Below, piece after piece: positions 22,913 through 31,492 of a stretch of DNA of 64,000 bases (position 1 is the stretch's first letter; each line of letters starts with the position of its first letter). Origin of the DNA: Symsagittifera roscoffensis. Lineage: Eukaryota > Xenacoelomorpha > Acoela > Convolutidae. Location: positions 54,134,338-54,198,337 of the forward strand of contig NC_087064.1 of NCBI RefSeq assembly GCF_963678635.1, read 5' to 3'. The position numbers and the translations under genes were made by a program. The notes beneath the pieces are model-generated. The model saw only the letters and a program-made list of their open reading frames with translations. It did no database searches and was not told where the DNA came from.

Positions 22913-23399
22913 TGTTGCAGCGCAAATGTAAATGTGCGAGAGTATAAATGCATATAAAAGTAAATACATACAGGGACAGTAGCCAAGCGTATACATGGTG
23001 CGTCCCGGCGGGTTCGGCGCCGGTTCGAATCCCGACTAGGTCATTTCCTTTCTAGAACTCGAATGTGCACCGAACTTGATGGGATGCTCCGTAACCAGGT
23101 TCGGTCCCCCCAAAACCCATTTTAACCGTCTTTTCGCTCTAATTTGGTTCAGCCTTGGTTAAGGCTGACCTTTAAAAAGAGCAATTTGTCTCAAGGACAA
23201 ATACTGGCCATTTTTGCAGCTTGCTTTGAGTTATGCAGTTTATTGTGGCCGATGTTACCGATGATAAAGTTTGTTAAAATTATCGTTATATTTTCAAATT
23301 TCCGTTATATTTCCGGAGTTATTTTGCCGAGAAAATACTCATTAATTAAAGTGTTTAAAAACCGTTTTTTTTATATAATCTTGGAGATTGACGCGCACA
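22913..23399 (+). repeat. 5' LTR of the BEL/Pao element (487 bp)
   Basis: Starts TGTTGCAG and ends GCGCACA. Two TATA-like boxes (TATAAA at 22,943, TATAAAA at 22,953) could drive RNA polymerase II. ATTAAA at 23,345-23,350, followed by GTGTTT, could serve as poly(A) signal in the 3' copy. It also holds the tRNA-like block listed separately. It differs from the 3' LTR only in having 8 rather than 7 T near 23,365. Confidence 0.95.
22976..23040 (+). promoter_or_regulatory. tRNA-like block with Pol III A-box-like and B-box in the LTR
   Basis: GGTTCGAATCC at 23,022-23,032 is a perfect B-box. TAGCCAAGCG at 22,980-22,989, 42 bp upstream, resembles an A-box of a leucine or serine tRNA. Between them CCGGCG (23,005-23,010) and CGCCGG (23,018-23,023) form a 6-bp stem. 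The acceptor and T stems do not pair properly, so this is not a functional tRNA. T4 runs at 23,120 and 23,131 could end a Pol III transcript of about 150 nt. The same block is in the 3' LTR (about 31,537-31,601). Confidence 0.65.
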
Positions 23400-23402
23400 T
23401 TT

Positions 23403-23420
23403 TGGCGCCCCACAAGGGAC
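23403..23420 (+). promoter_or_regulatory. Primer-binding site of the BEL/Pao element
   Basis: TGGCGCCCCACAAGGGAC lies three bases after the LTR. The TGG start is complementary to a tRNA CCA end. I cannot say which tRNA without the host tRNA set. The sequence includes the palindrome GGCGCC, also present in the LTR hairpin. Confidence 0.75.
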
Positions 23421-23426
23421 ACGAAG

Positions 23427-23455
23427 TCCGAAGTTATTCACGAAGTTATTCACGA
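23427..23455 (+). repeat. Short 12-bp tandem repeat in the leader
   Basis: GAAGTTATTCAC occurs twice in succession at 23,430-23,453, followed by GAAT. Also, ACAAGGGAC of the primer-binding site recurs near 23,462. Confidence 0.75.
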
Positions 23456-23559
23456 ATATCTACAAGGGACCTTCGTCGTGACGTAGACAGGGTGCGTAGT
23501 TGGGAAGCCCCGGTCTTGCAGCTTTTGGAAGCCGCGGTCCCAGTAGTGCAAGAGTGAGA

Positions 23560-23893
23560 GAACGTAACCAATGTGGTGACATTTGCACTCTCGAGTCATT
23601 GACAACTCGGAACCTCAAACACATTTTCTCAATGAACGCCTCGTTTAACTTCTCTTTTGGCAGCAACTTAATAATATGTCCAATCACTGCGTTGAACTTT
23701 GACCTCTGACCTTCACCCTCCTTATCTTCGTCATCTTGGGCTAAACAACTATCCATATCATCAGACAAGGGGTCAACTGCAGACGTTTTGTGTGAGTTTG
23801 AAAAGTGATTGCTGGACAATTTCTCTGCGGCTGACCAAAAAACAAAGAAAGTTTGACAACCCGAAACCGGTGACCGCCCAATCTCCAAACTGT
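23560..23893 (-). pseudogene. Antisense captured exon-like fragment, perhaps condensin CAP-D2
   Basis: The - strand is open from about 23,906 to 23,460. After a pyrimidine-rich stretch ending GTCAGCCGCAG (an intron-end-like sequence near 23,830), it encodes an acidic linker (DDMDSCLAQDDEDKEGEG) and then KFNAVIGHIIKLLPKEKLNE followed by AFIEKMCLRFRVVNDSR. The last part recalls, from memory, a conserved helical region of condensin subunit 1 (CAP-D2/Cnd1), with its EKLCQRFR-like core. No start codon; similarity fades after NDSR. It lies antisense in the BEL/Pao leader. It could also be chance or an element-specific sequence. Confidence 0.35.
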
Positions 23894-24221
23894 AAGAAGT
23901 TTCCAAAACTTTTAAAACTCAAATTGTGCAATAAAATTACATACGGTGTCTTATTGTATATCCCAACTCAAAGCAAGCTACAAGTGGTATTTTTTCCCGA
24001 TACCACAAATTTTTGGGTAATTGTGAATGGATTGAAAGTCCAGAAAAACGGAACATAGACAAAAGGTACTGGACTAGTTTTTTGGATTGGTTTGCGACTC
24101 GAACCTGCTGACCAAAATTTTCCGAAAAACTTTGGGAAAAAAGTAAGAAATTTCCAAAAAATCGTCAAAACGTCCCCATAATTCTGCGAAACTGTGCTGT
24201 AACATGACACCGACCTTATGG

Positions 24222-24340
24222 TAAGTGGTCTGGTAGCGAAATATCAGGCAAATTAAGTTGAGTTTTTTCATCCTCAGGTTTTTTCCGCGTGTGTTGTTGG
24301 AACTTAACCGATTTGCCTGATTCTCCAACCCCATTGGTAA
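24222..24340 (+). repeat. Leader hairpin repeat 1
   Basis: From TAAGTGGTC to CATTGGTAA. Stem arms 24,243-24,253 (ATCAGGCAAAT) and 24,311-24,321 (ATTTGCCTGAT) are perfectly complementary, 11 bp, with an inner GTT/AAC or TAAGTT/AACTTA stem. The loop carries TCATCCTCAGGTTT and CCGCGTGTGTTGTT. A small CCAA..TTGG hairpin follows. GGTAAGT at its start would also read as a splice donor. Confidence 0.85.
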
Positions 24341-24415
24341 ACTTAAGGTTTACAACGACTTGATACCTGTTTGCATCCGTTCGCTTTTCAAAACATTCGT
24401 TTCGCAACGACTGAC

Positions 24416-24533
24416 TAAGTGGTCCGGGACGGTAAAATTAAGCAAGTTAAGTTGTTGTCTTTCATCCTCAGGTTTGCTCCGCGTGTGTTGTTGGTTTTCA
24501 ACCGACTTGCTTAATTCCCAAACCTCTTGGTAA
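24416..24533 (+). repeat. Leader hairpin repeat 2
   Basis: Same layout 194 bp downstream: arms 24,437-24,447 (ATTAAGCAAGT) and 24,505-24,515 (ACTTGCTTAAT), 11 perfect pairs, inner GTTG/CAAC stem, loop TCATCCTCAGGTTT, then CCAA..TTGG. Confidence 0.85.
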
Positions 24534-24613
24534 TTCGTCGAGCTACTAGCCGATTAGTAGTGACGCACCGTCGTACGATCGTTCAACAAATTTCGTACGC
24601 CGTAACATCATCC

Positions 24614-24730
24614 TAAGTGGTCAGGGAGGTGATATTAAGTAAGTTAAGTTGGTTTTATTCATCCTCAGGTTTACTCCGTGTGTGTTGTTTGATATCAACC
24701 GACTTACTTAATCCCCAGCCCCATTGGTAA
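24614..24730 (+). repeat. Leader hairpin repeat 3
   Basis: Third copy, 198 bp further on: arms 24,634-24,644 (ATTAAGTAAGT) and 24,702-24,712 (ACTTACTTAAT), 11 perfect pairs, the same loop core. It ends 87 bp before the Gag-Pol start codon. Confidence 0.85.
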
Positions 24731-24817
24731 CTTTACTCACCGAAAACCGTTCCGAATCGCCCCGCAAACGCCCGATAACGTTAAGTATAGTTTGAGTTAA
24801 ATATAGACCCTAGAGCC

Positions 24818-27800
24818 ATGGATGAGAACTTTCAGAAGAGGGTTCAAAGGTTATTTGCGAAGCGAACCAAGCTTGAAAATGAACTGTACAAGTGCCATGA
24901 GATTATAATTGAGAACATTGAAAGTCAGAGTCGCTCATCAAAGATTGACACTCAGATTCAGAATTGCAAGAGCCTGATAGAGACTGCAGTTGAAATAAAT
25001 GAGGAATTGATTAAGTTAGCTTCTAAAAGTGTTGATCCTGATAAATTGATACCAGCGCAGGATATGTGGCTTCATACGGTTACATCAAGAAACGATAAAG
25101 TTTTACAGAAGGCTGCATCATATAAAGCTGGCTTAAACGTTGAACCTGAAGAAACAGAGCTTGACAATGTTGCAGAATCGTTAAGTACGATCGTAACAAC
25201 ACAACCACAAGATTCACATGAAGCAGATGCGCGCTCTAAGGTGTCGCGGTACAGTAGTCGACATCATAAATCAGGTTCGCATAAATCCAGTCGCTATACC
25301 GTCGCGCAGTCAAAAACATCAACTGAGAAGAGGCGAGATTTGTTGGTTTTGAAGAAGCAGCAGGAGGAACTTGAGAGACAAGCAAAGGTGTCATTGAAGT
25401 TGAAAGCGCAGCAAAATAAAATAAAAGAACAGCAAGGTAATTTAGAGTTGGAAGAACTAGCTGAGGTACACCGCAAGAAACTGGCTGAAATTGAGTTAAA
25501 GGAATTCGAGTTGGAAGAAGAGCTTTCTGCAGCAAGTGAGAAGATAGGAAATGCTAGCGTAACACATGTTGACCCACAACGTACTGAACAATGGGTAGAA
25601 AACGTTGTCACTGAGCAAGAGCAGGCCGAAGTTGTTGCAAGCTCAGAGCAAAGTCATCCAGTAGTCGAGAGTTCCACTTTGATTGCTACTGATGTTTTGC
25701 AAGGGGTTGGTGCCGTCGTCAGCGGGGGTGCCGTCGTCAACGCTGGTCAAACCACATACAGTGAACCGGGAGGCCACAATAGGAATCGAATTCAGGCTCA
25801 GAGATCAAGTTTGGTCCAATCGCGTCTGTCATTGCACTCAATCGAGAACCCATCTAGTTTACCACAGTTCGTTGCCTCCAGCTCAAACTTCGTTACTCCA
25901 CACTTAGCTTCAACACCTCATGCTGAAGTTTCGCAAAACCACAATCTGATACCACAAGCAAGTGGTAGCATTCCCGCTTCAATGCCCTTTGGTAATCCCA
26001 CCATTAATGTGGTACCGCCTTCTGTGTCGACCGTTACTAATCCAGTTTCGCTTCCGGCGATTCAACCTTTTGTTCCTCCATTAACCGTTCCGATTCCCAT
26101 TTCGCTTCCGATTATTCAACCATTTGTCCCGTCAACCGTTCCTATTCCCTCTTTGCTTCCGGTCAGTCAGCCACATTCCGGCCCCGTTTCAACTGGGTAT
26201 CAGGCACCTGCAGCACCATCCCATCAACCTATAAATGTTCCAAACAACCCAACAAGTTTCTCAAGTGAACACTATAACCCGTATAGCAATTTGTGGAGAC
26301 CTGCCGCGACTGCGCAAACGATGCCAGTTCCTCAATACTGTGCACCGCCCTCAAACGTTTTCTCAGTGACAACTCCTGTTGTTCCACCAAACACCGTAGT
26401 TCCTTATACAAGTTTTGGGACTGTGTATTACACCCAGCCGCAAACTCATCCAGTTGTTGAAACAGCGCATCAAGGTTATCCACCTACATATCCTGCCCCC
26501 ACTACGGGCCCGTCTTACGTGCCTAATAGCGACGAACAACCCATCTCGGCGAGAGAGTTAGCAGATATCATTCTGCATAGCCGCAAAGACCGTCTACCGG
26601 AGTTGAAATTGGAAGTGTTTGATGGAGAACCACTTAACTGGTATGAATGGTTCGGGCAGTTCCAAGCAACAGTTGATTCGGCTATGCTAACTGATGATGA
26701 AAAACTCAAATATCTGAAAACGCACGTTAAAGACAAAGCCAAGAGTGCAATTGCGGAATACGGCTACAGTGGAGTGTTGTATAAGGATGCTCTAGCAACT
26801 CTCCAGAGAAAGTTTGGGCAGCCTCATGTTGTAGTTGGTGCACATTTGGATAAGTTGAAGAATTTTCCCGCATTGAAGATGCACAACTCTGACCATGTTA
26901 TAAGTTTTTCTGCGGTGATTTCTGGGCTCGTAGCTGTTTTTAGGTCTTTGTCGTTCAATGACGACTTGAAAAGTGTGAACCTATTAAATCAAGCCGTCAG
27001 TAAGCTTCCTCCAAATCTAAAAGAGGCATGGTCCATGCATACTGTTAGACAACATTGGCAGCGATTAACATTGCTAGACTTCAACGATTGGCTTAAGAAT
27101 AAGGCAGAAGGCCATGAGCGATTGAAATCTTTAGTCAAAGTCGAGCAGCCAGTTAAACAAAAAGTAGTTACAAAAGTGATTGCAGGTAACACTAAGGTAA
27201 GTTCTAAGGATGAGAAAAGTAGAGAAAAGACAAGGTTTCCTCCATGCTCGCTATGCAAAGGGCAGCATGCACTCTGGAACTGTTCCGTGTTCAAAGAGAA
27301 AAACGCAACACAAAGGGCTAAATATGTAGCAGAACAAAAGCTCTGTTTTTCTTGTTTACAAGGCAACCATACCTTCCGAAAGTGCCAAAAGGCAAGAAAA
27401 TGCCCAAAACAGGACTGTGAGAGCACTCACAATGTGCTTCTTCATGGAGCCGAGAAAGTTTTCCCGCCCAAAGAGGCCGACCGATCACCATCGACTCAAA
27501 CTAATACAAACACTACTTCTGCAAACAACGCAGCTTGTGTTAAACCTTGTGAGGGAACTGCAAAAGGTATTCTTCCCATTTCGTTGGTAGATGTGTCCTC
27601 TGGTTCGGAAAATTCGAATGCACTAGCACTTTGTGACACCGGTTCCACTCATTCTTGGGTTTCCGCGGCACTCGTTGAACGTCTGAAATTAGTTGGCACG
27701 CCCGTAAATGTTACGACCGATGGTTTTAACTCAGCCAAGGTATCTAAAACTCAACGAGTTCACTTGAAAGTTTCCGCAAAACCCAATGAAAGTGAATTTT

Positions 27801-30800
27801 CGTTTTCGTTTGTCGCTTTCGTTAAGCACAACATGTATATAGGACCCGATGTTATAAACGTTTCCGAATTGCAGGTCAAATACCCGCAACTAGCCCCGTT
27901 AAAGACGACTGCGTATAATTACAAAGAGATTGAGATAGTTATAGGACAGGACTTCTATCATGCGATAAGACCCCTCGAACATGTCTTCGGAGATGAACTT
28001 GACTCACCGTGCGCCGTCCGACTTCCGATAGGTTGGGTCATTAGTGGTCCGTCTCCTGATCGTTCGTCCTTAAATTCTTCTTCCTTTAACTGCGTTACGG
28101 ACGATATTTCTCTGACCGACCAAATCAAAACTTGGTATGAGTTAGAGTCGTATGGTGCGTTCAAGCAAGTAGATGCCCGTTCCGCCGCAGACAAGCGTGC
28201 TTTGTCGATCCTAAAAACTGAAACCGTTCACGATGGTGAGCGTTACACTGTACCGATGCTGTGGAGTGATAATGATGTTAGCTTGCCTAACAATTATTAT
28301 TCTTCATTAGCCCAATTAAAGTCGTTAGAGAAAAGATTAGATAGAGATCCGTTACTTCGCAAGAAGTATACCGAAACAATCAGAGAAGATATAAGTAAAG
28401 GATATGTCATAACCGTCAACCCGCACGATCCCAGCTCACGAGCCGAACGTGAGTGGTATCTACCACACCATCCGGTTTTGAACCCGAACAAACCCGGCAA
28501 GGTGCGCCGTGTGCTCAATGGAGCATCCAAATTTCATGGCACTTCCTTAAATAGATCTCTCTTGGTTGGCCCGGATCTCCTTCAAAATCTTATTTTTGTA
28601 CTGTTGAGGTTCCGTCAGCACAAGTACGCCGTCTCAGCGGACATAGAAGGTATGTTCTTACAAGTTGGAGTACTTGCGCGAGGTCAACCGTCTCTCCGTT
28701 TTTTGTGGCGGGAGGACCCCACTTCAAGTGTGGTGGTTCACCAATACACCCGTCATATTTTTGGCGCTCGTGATTCGCCAACTTGTGCGAATTTCGCGCT
28801 ACAAAAAACTGCTTCTGATAATCAAGCTGAATACCCCGAAGCCGCTTCAGCCGTTGTCCAGAAGTTTTACATGGACGACTATCTTGACTCGTTCGAAAAT
28901 ACCGCTGACGCTCTTAACCTAAGTAAAGACTTAGTCGCAATGCTCAAATTAGGTGGGTTTAACCTGACAAAGTTTGTTAGCAATGTACCCGAAGTTACAA
29001 CCGCTCTTAATCCGGACAACCGTGAGTCCAACCCGTCAGTTAAGGATATTTGTAAGAGTCCAGACCAATCGTCGCATGTTCTTGGTCTCAGGTGGGATCA
29101 TGTAAAAGATACCCTAGTAGTAAGTAGAGGTGTTGATCGACCACTAGATAAAGCAATTACTCAACGCACCGTGTTGAGTTTTGTTTCCTCAGTTTTTGAT
29201 CCAATAGGACTGGTAGCTCCATATACTGTGAAAGCGCGCCTTTTACTAAAAGACATATGGAGAATCAGTGGTCAAAAGTGGGATGATGATCTCCCAGAGG
29301 AAATTAAACAACAATTTCTAGATTGGCACTCAGGACTTCCACTATTAGGTACTCTGACGATACCTCGTAGCTACTTTACCGAACCGTTCGACCGCTGTGA
29401 ACTTCACACGTTCGGTGATAGTTCGCAGGACGTTTTTTGCGCCGTATCGTTTCTCCGAGCCCGACTTGCTAAACCGCAAAAGACCGAGTTAGCTTTTGTA
29501 TTTGGGAAAGCCCGTGTAGCGCCTATGAAGATGCTCTCCATTCCCAAGTTAGAGCTTCAGGCTGCTCTGCTTGCGACTCGACTCAAAGAAGAAATTTTGA
29601 AAGCGCTTACTTTCAAAGTAAGCAATGTATTCATGTGGACTGATTCTACCACCGTTCTCCAGTGGCTCAACTCGTGCAACAAACTTCCTGTGTTTGTTGG
29701 AAACCGCACTGGTGAAATCTTGGAGTCCACCACCATTGATCAATGGAATCATGTACTCAGTGGTGATAACCCAGCTGATACCGGCACACGAGGGATTTCT
29801 TCGGAAGCCCTCAAGGATAGCAGCTGGGTTAGAGGCCCTAGTATATTGAGGACATGTGATTGGCCATTCAAGCCGAACACTGATGTCATCAAAAAGATCC
29901 AATTAAAAGGCCCACTCTGTGACATTGATACATGCCTTGAGATTGCATCTACGTTTGTTGTTGATGCTTCATCTGAGAAAGCGCCGTCGATCCGTCTGTT
30001 TAAAAATTGGGATAAATTCAGCTCAATTGTAAAGTACAAACGTGTTTTAGCGTTTATGCTTCGTGTGCTACCATCGCATAAACACTTCCGTACAAAAACG
30101 CTTGAAATAACCGACCCGTCCGAGTTAGATATTGCCGAGCAGAAGCTCATTTATCTCGCTCAGTCCGAATCATTTCCTGCCGAAGTGAAAATACTTCAGT
30201 CCGATAAACTGATAACAAAGAAAAGTCGGATTGCTAAATATTCTCCGTTCATCGGCCCAGCTGGCATCCTGCGTTCAACTGGACGTATCAGCCGTCTTGT
30301 TGATACCGACTTTGATAGCAAACATCCAATAATACTGGATGGTCGACACCGAGTTGCTCATATGTTGATTAGGCATATGCACTTTCAACATGCACATCAG
30401 GGGTTGGATTACATGCGTGCTGTAGTTCAGTTGAAATACATTGTTCTGAAGTTGCGCTGGTTACTTGGGAACATCGAAAATACTTGCATAACATGCCGTA
30501 AGCGCAAAGCAAAAACAGTTGTGCCCATTATGTCTGACCTACCGATTGAAAGACTGGGTTACAAGCAGCCTCCCTTCTCCAACACAGGTGTTGATTACTT
30601 TGGCCCGTTTCAAGTGCCGATACGCCGAAGTACCGAAAAGAGATGGGGTTTCCTATTTACCTGCCTCACGACTCGAGCAGTTCACATCGAGTTGGTTCCA
30701 TCTCTCGATACTAGTTCCTGCGTCATGGGCGTAGAGCGATTTATTGCAAGGCGAGGTACCCCCAAAACCATTCTTTCTGACAATGGCACGAATTTTGTTG

Positions 30801-31492
30801 GTGCTCAAAAGGAGCTCCTATCCTGTGTCCAGAATTGGAACAAAGTCGCCCCGGCCGTTTTCGTCCACAAAGGCGTTAAGTGGAAGTTTAACCCGCCCAG
30901 TGCCCCTCATCACGGTGGCGCCTGGGAGCGGCTAGTGAGAAGTGTTAAGCGAGTGTTGTACGACATATTAGGCAGCAGGAGATTAACTGAGGAAGTTCTA
31001 GGAACAACGCTCTGCCTAGTTGAACAATTACTTAACGCAAGACCGATCACTCCGGTCAGTTCCGATCCGCACGACCTAGAGGCACTCACCCCGAATCACT
31101 TCATTCTCGGTCACAGCGCAGCTAGCTTCCCGTCGTTAAGTTTCGAAGATAACTTTGATCATAAAAAGCGTTACGCCAGAGCACAATCGTACGCTAACGC
31201 AGTTTGGTCACGCTGGCTGCGTGAATATGTACCATCTCTCAACAAGAGAGCAAAGTGGCATAATGATTCGGATGTCACACTGAAAACCGGCGACTTGGTT
31301 TGGGTAGTCGAACCCGACAGCCCACGTGGGCATTACCCACTCGCCCGTATTGCTAAACTACACTACGGCAAAGACGGATGCGCCCGATCCGCCGATATCA
31401 AAACTGTTACGAGCGAGCTGACACGACCGACCGTAAAACTCGCACCTGTTCTTCCGTCTTTAGGGGCGGAGGATGTTGCAGCGCAAATGTAA
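24818..31492 (+). CDS. gag-pol: BEL/Pao Gag-Pol polyprotein
   Basis: 2,224 residues in one frame. The start sits in a strong context, GCCATGG. In order: helical N-terminus; charged coiled coil (about 170-243); Pro-rich linker with repeated QPFVP..TVPIP units (about 400-450); Gag-like DUF1759 (about 592-770); two CCHC knuckles (C810-C822, C843-C856); aspartic protease with DTGS at 940; reverse transcriptase with D1275 and YMDD at 1351-1354; RNase H with D1534, E1579, D1609, D1654; integrase with H1855, H1860, C1890, C1893 and core D1926, D1988, E2037; C-terminal DUF5641-like part (about 2,130-2,210). It makes particles, copies the RNA and inserts the cDNA. Gag and Pol share one frame with no stop or shift between, so a processing or expression ratio must be set otherwise. 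The stop is 19 bp inside the 3' LTR. All catalytic residues are present. Confidence 0.97.
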   Translation: MDENFQKRVQRLFAKRTKLENELYKCHEIIIENIESQSRSSKIDTQIQNCKSLIETAVEINEELIKLASKSVDPDKLIPAQDMWLHTVTSRNDKVLQKAASYKAGLNVEPEETELDNVAESLSTIVTTQPQDSHEADARSKVSRYSSRHHKSGSHKSSRYTVAQSKTSTEKRRDLLVLKKQQEELERQAKVSLKLKAQQNKIKEQQGNLELEELAEVHRKKLAEIELKEFELEEELSAASEKIGNASVTHVDPQRTEQWVENVVTEQEQAEVVASSEQSHPVVESSTLIATDVLQGVGAVVSGGAVVNAGQTTYSEPGGHNRNRIQAQRSSLVQSRLSLHSIENPSSLPQFVASSSNFVTPHLASTPHAEVSQNHNLIPQASGSIPASMPFGNPTINVVPPSVSTVTNPVSLPAIQPFVPPLTVPIPISLPIIQPFVPSTVPIPSLLPVSQPHSGPVSTGYQAPAAPSHQPINVPNNPTSFSSEHYNPYSNLWRPAATAQTMPVPQYCAPPSNVFSVTTPVVPPNTVVPYTSFGTVYYTQPQTHPVVETAHQGYPPTYPAPTTGPSYVPNSDEQPISARELADIILHSRKDRLPELKLEVFDGEPLNWYEWFGQFQATVDSAMLTDDEKLKYLKTHVKDKAKSAIAEYGYSGVLYKDALATLQRKFGQPHVVVGAHLDKLKNFPALKMHNSDHVISFSAVISGLVAVFRSLSFNDDLKSVNLLNQAVSKLPPNLKEAWSMHTVRQHWQRLTLLDFNDWLKNKAEGHERLKSLVKVEQPVKQKVVTKVIAGNTKVSSKDEKSREKTRFPPCSLCKGQHALWNCSVFKEKNATQRAKYVAEQKLCFSCLQGNHTFRKCQKARKCPKQDCESTHNVLLHGAEKVFPPKEADRSPSTQTNTNTTSANNAACVKPCEGTAKGILPISLVDVSSGSENSNALALCDTGSTHSWVSAALVERLKLVGTPVNVTTDGFNSAKVSKTQRVHLKVSAKPNESEFSFSFVAFVKHNMYIGPDVINVSELQVKYPQLAPLKTTAYNYKEIEIVIGQDFYHAIRPLEHVFGDELDSPCAVRLPIGWVISGPSPDRSSLNSSSFNCVTDDISLTDQIKTWYELESYGAFKQVDARSAADKRALSILKTETVHDGERYTVPMLWSDNDVSLPNNYYSSLAQLKSLEKRLDRDPLLRKKYTETIREDISKGYVITVNPHDPSSRAEREWYLPHHPVLNPNKPGKVRRVLNGASKFHGTSLNRSLLVGPDLLQNLIFVLLRFRQHKYAVSADIEGMFLQVGVLARGQPSLRFLWREDPTSSVVVHQYTRHIFGARDSPTCANFALQKTASDNQAEYPEAASAVVQKFYMDDYLDSFENTADALNLSKDLVAMLKLGGFNLTKFVSNVPEVTTALNPDNRESNPSVKDICKSPDQSSHVLGLRWDHVKDTLVVSRGVDRPLDKAITQRTVLSFVSSVFDPIGLVAPYTVKARLLLKDIWRISGQKWDDDLPEEIKQQFLDWHSGLPLLGTLTIPRSYFTEPFDRCELHTFGDSSQDVFCAVSFLRARLAKPQKTELAFVFGKARVAPMKMLSIPKLELQAALLATRLKEEILKALTFKVSNVFMWTDSTTVLQWLNSCNKLPVFVGNRTGEILESTTIDQWNHVLSGDNPADTGTRGISSEALKDSSWVRGPSILRTCDWPFKPNTDVIKKIQLKGPLCDIDTCLEIASTFVVDASSEKAPSIRLFKNWDKFSSIVKYKRVLAFMLRVLPSHKHFRTKTLEITDPSELDIAEQKLIYLAQSESFPAEVKILQSDKLITKKSRIAKYSPFIGPAGILRSTGRISRLVDTDFDSKHPIILDGRHRVAHMLIRHMHFQHAHQGLDYMRAVVQLKYIVLKLRWLLGNIENTCITCRKRKAKTVVPIMSDLPIERLGYKQPPFSNTGVDYFGPFQVPIRRSTEKRWGFLFTCLTTRAVHIELVPSLDTSSCVMGVERFIARRGTPKTILSDNGTNFVGAQKELLSCVQNWNKVAPAVFVHKGVKWKFNPPSAPHHGGAWERLVRSVKRVLYDILGSRRLTEEVLGTTLCLVEQLLNARPITPVSSDPHDLEALTPNHFILGHSAASFPSLSFEDNFDHKKRYARAQSYANAVWSRWLREYVPSLNKRAKWHNDSDVTLKTGDLVWVVEPDSPRGHYPLARIAKLHYGKDGCARSADIKTVTSELTRPTVKLAPVLPSLGAEDVAAQM
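31462..31473 (+). promoter_or_regulatory. Polypurine tract
   Basis: AGGGGCGGAGGA, purines with one C, directly abuts the 3' LTR and would prime plus-strand DNA. It lies within the Gag-Pol frame, so its codons are constrained twice. Confidence 0.85.

Noticed and set aside
22976-23040. A functional tRNA gene in the BEL/Pao LTR
   Set aside because: The B-box is perfect, but the T stem has mismatches, no proper acceptor stem pairs and no anticodon arm is evident.
24074-24407. Antisense open stretches across the leader hairpin repeats
   Set aside because: The covarying stems explain the sequence better; the peptides are low-complexity and differ between repeat copies.
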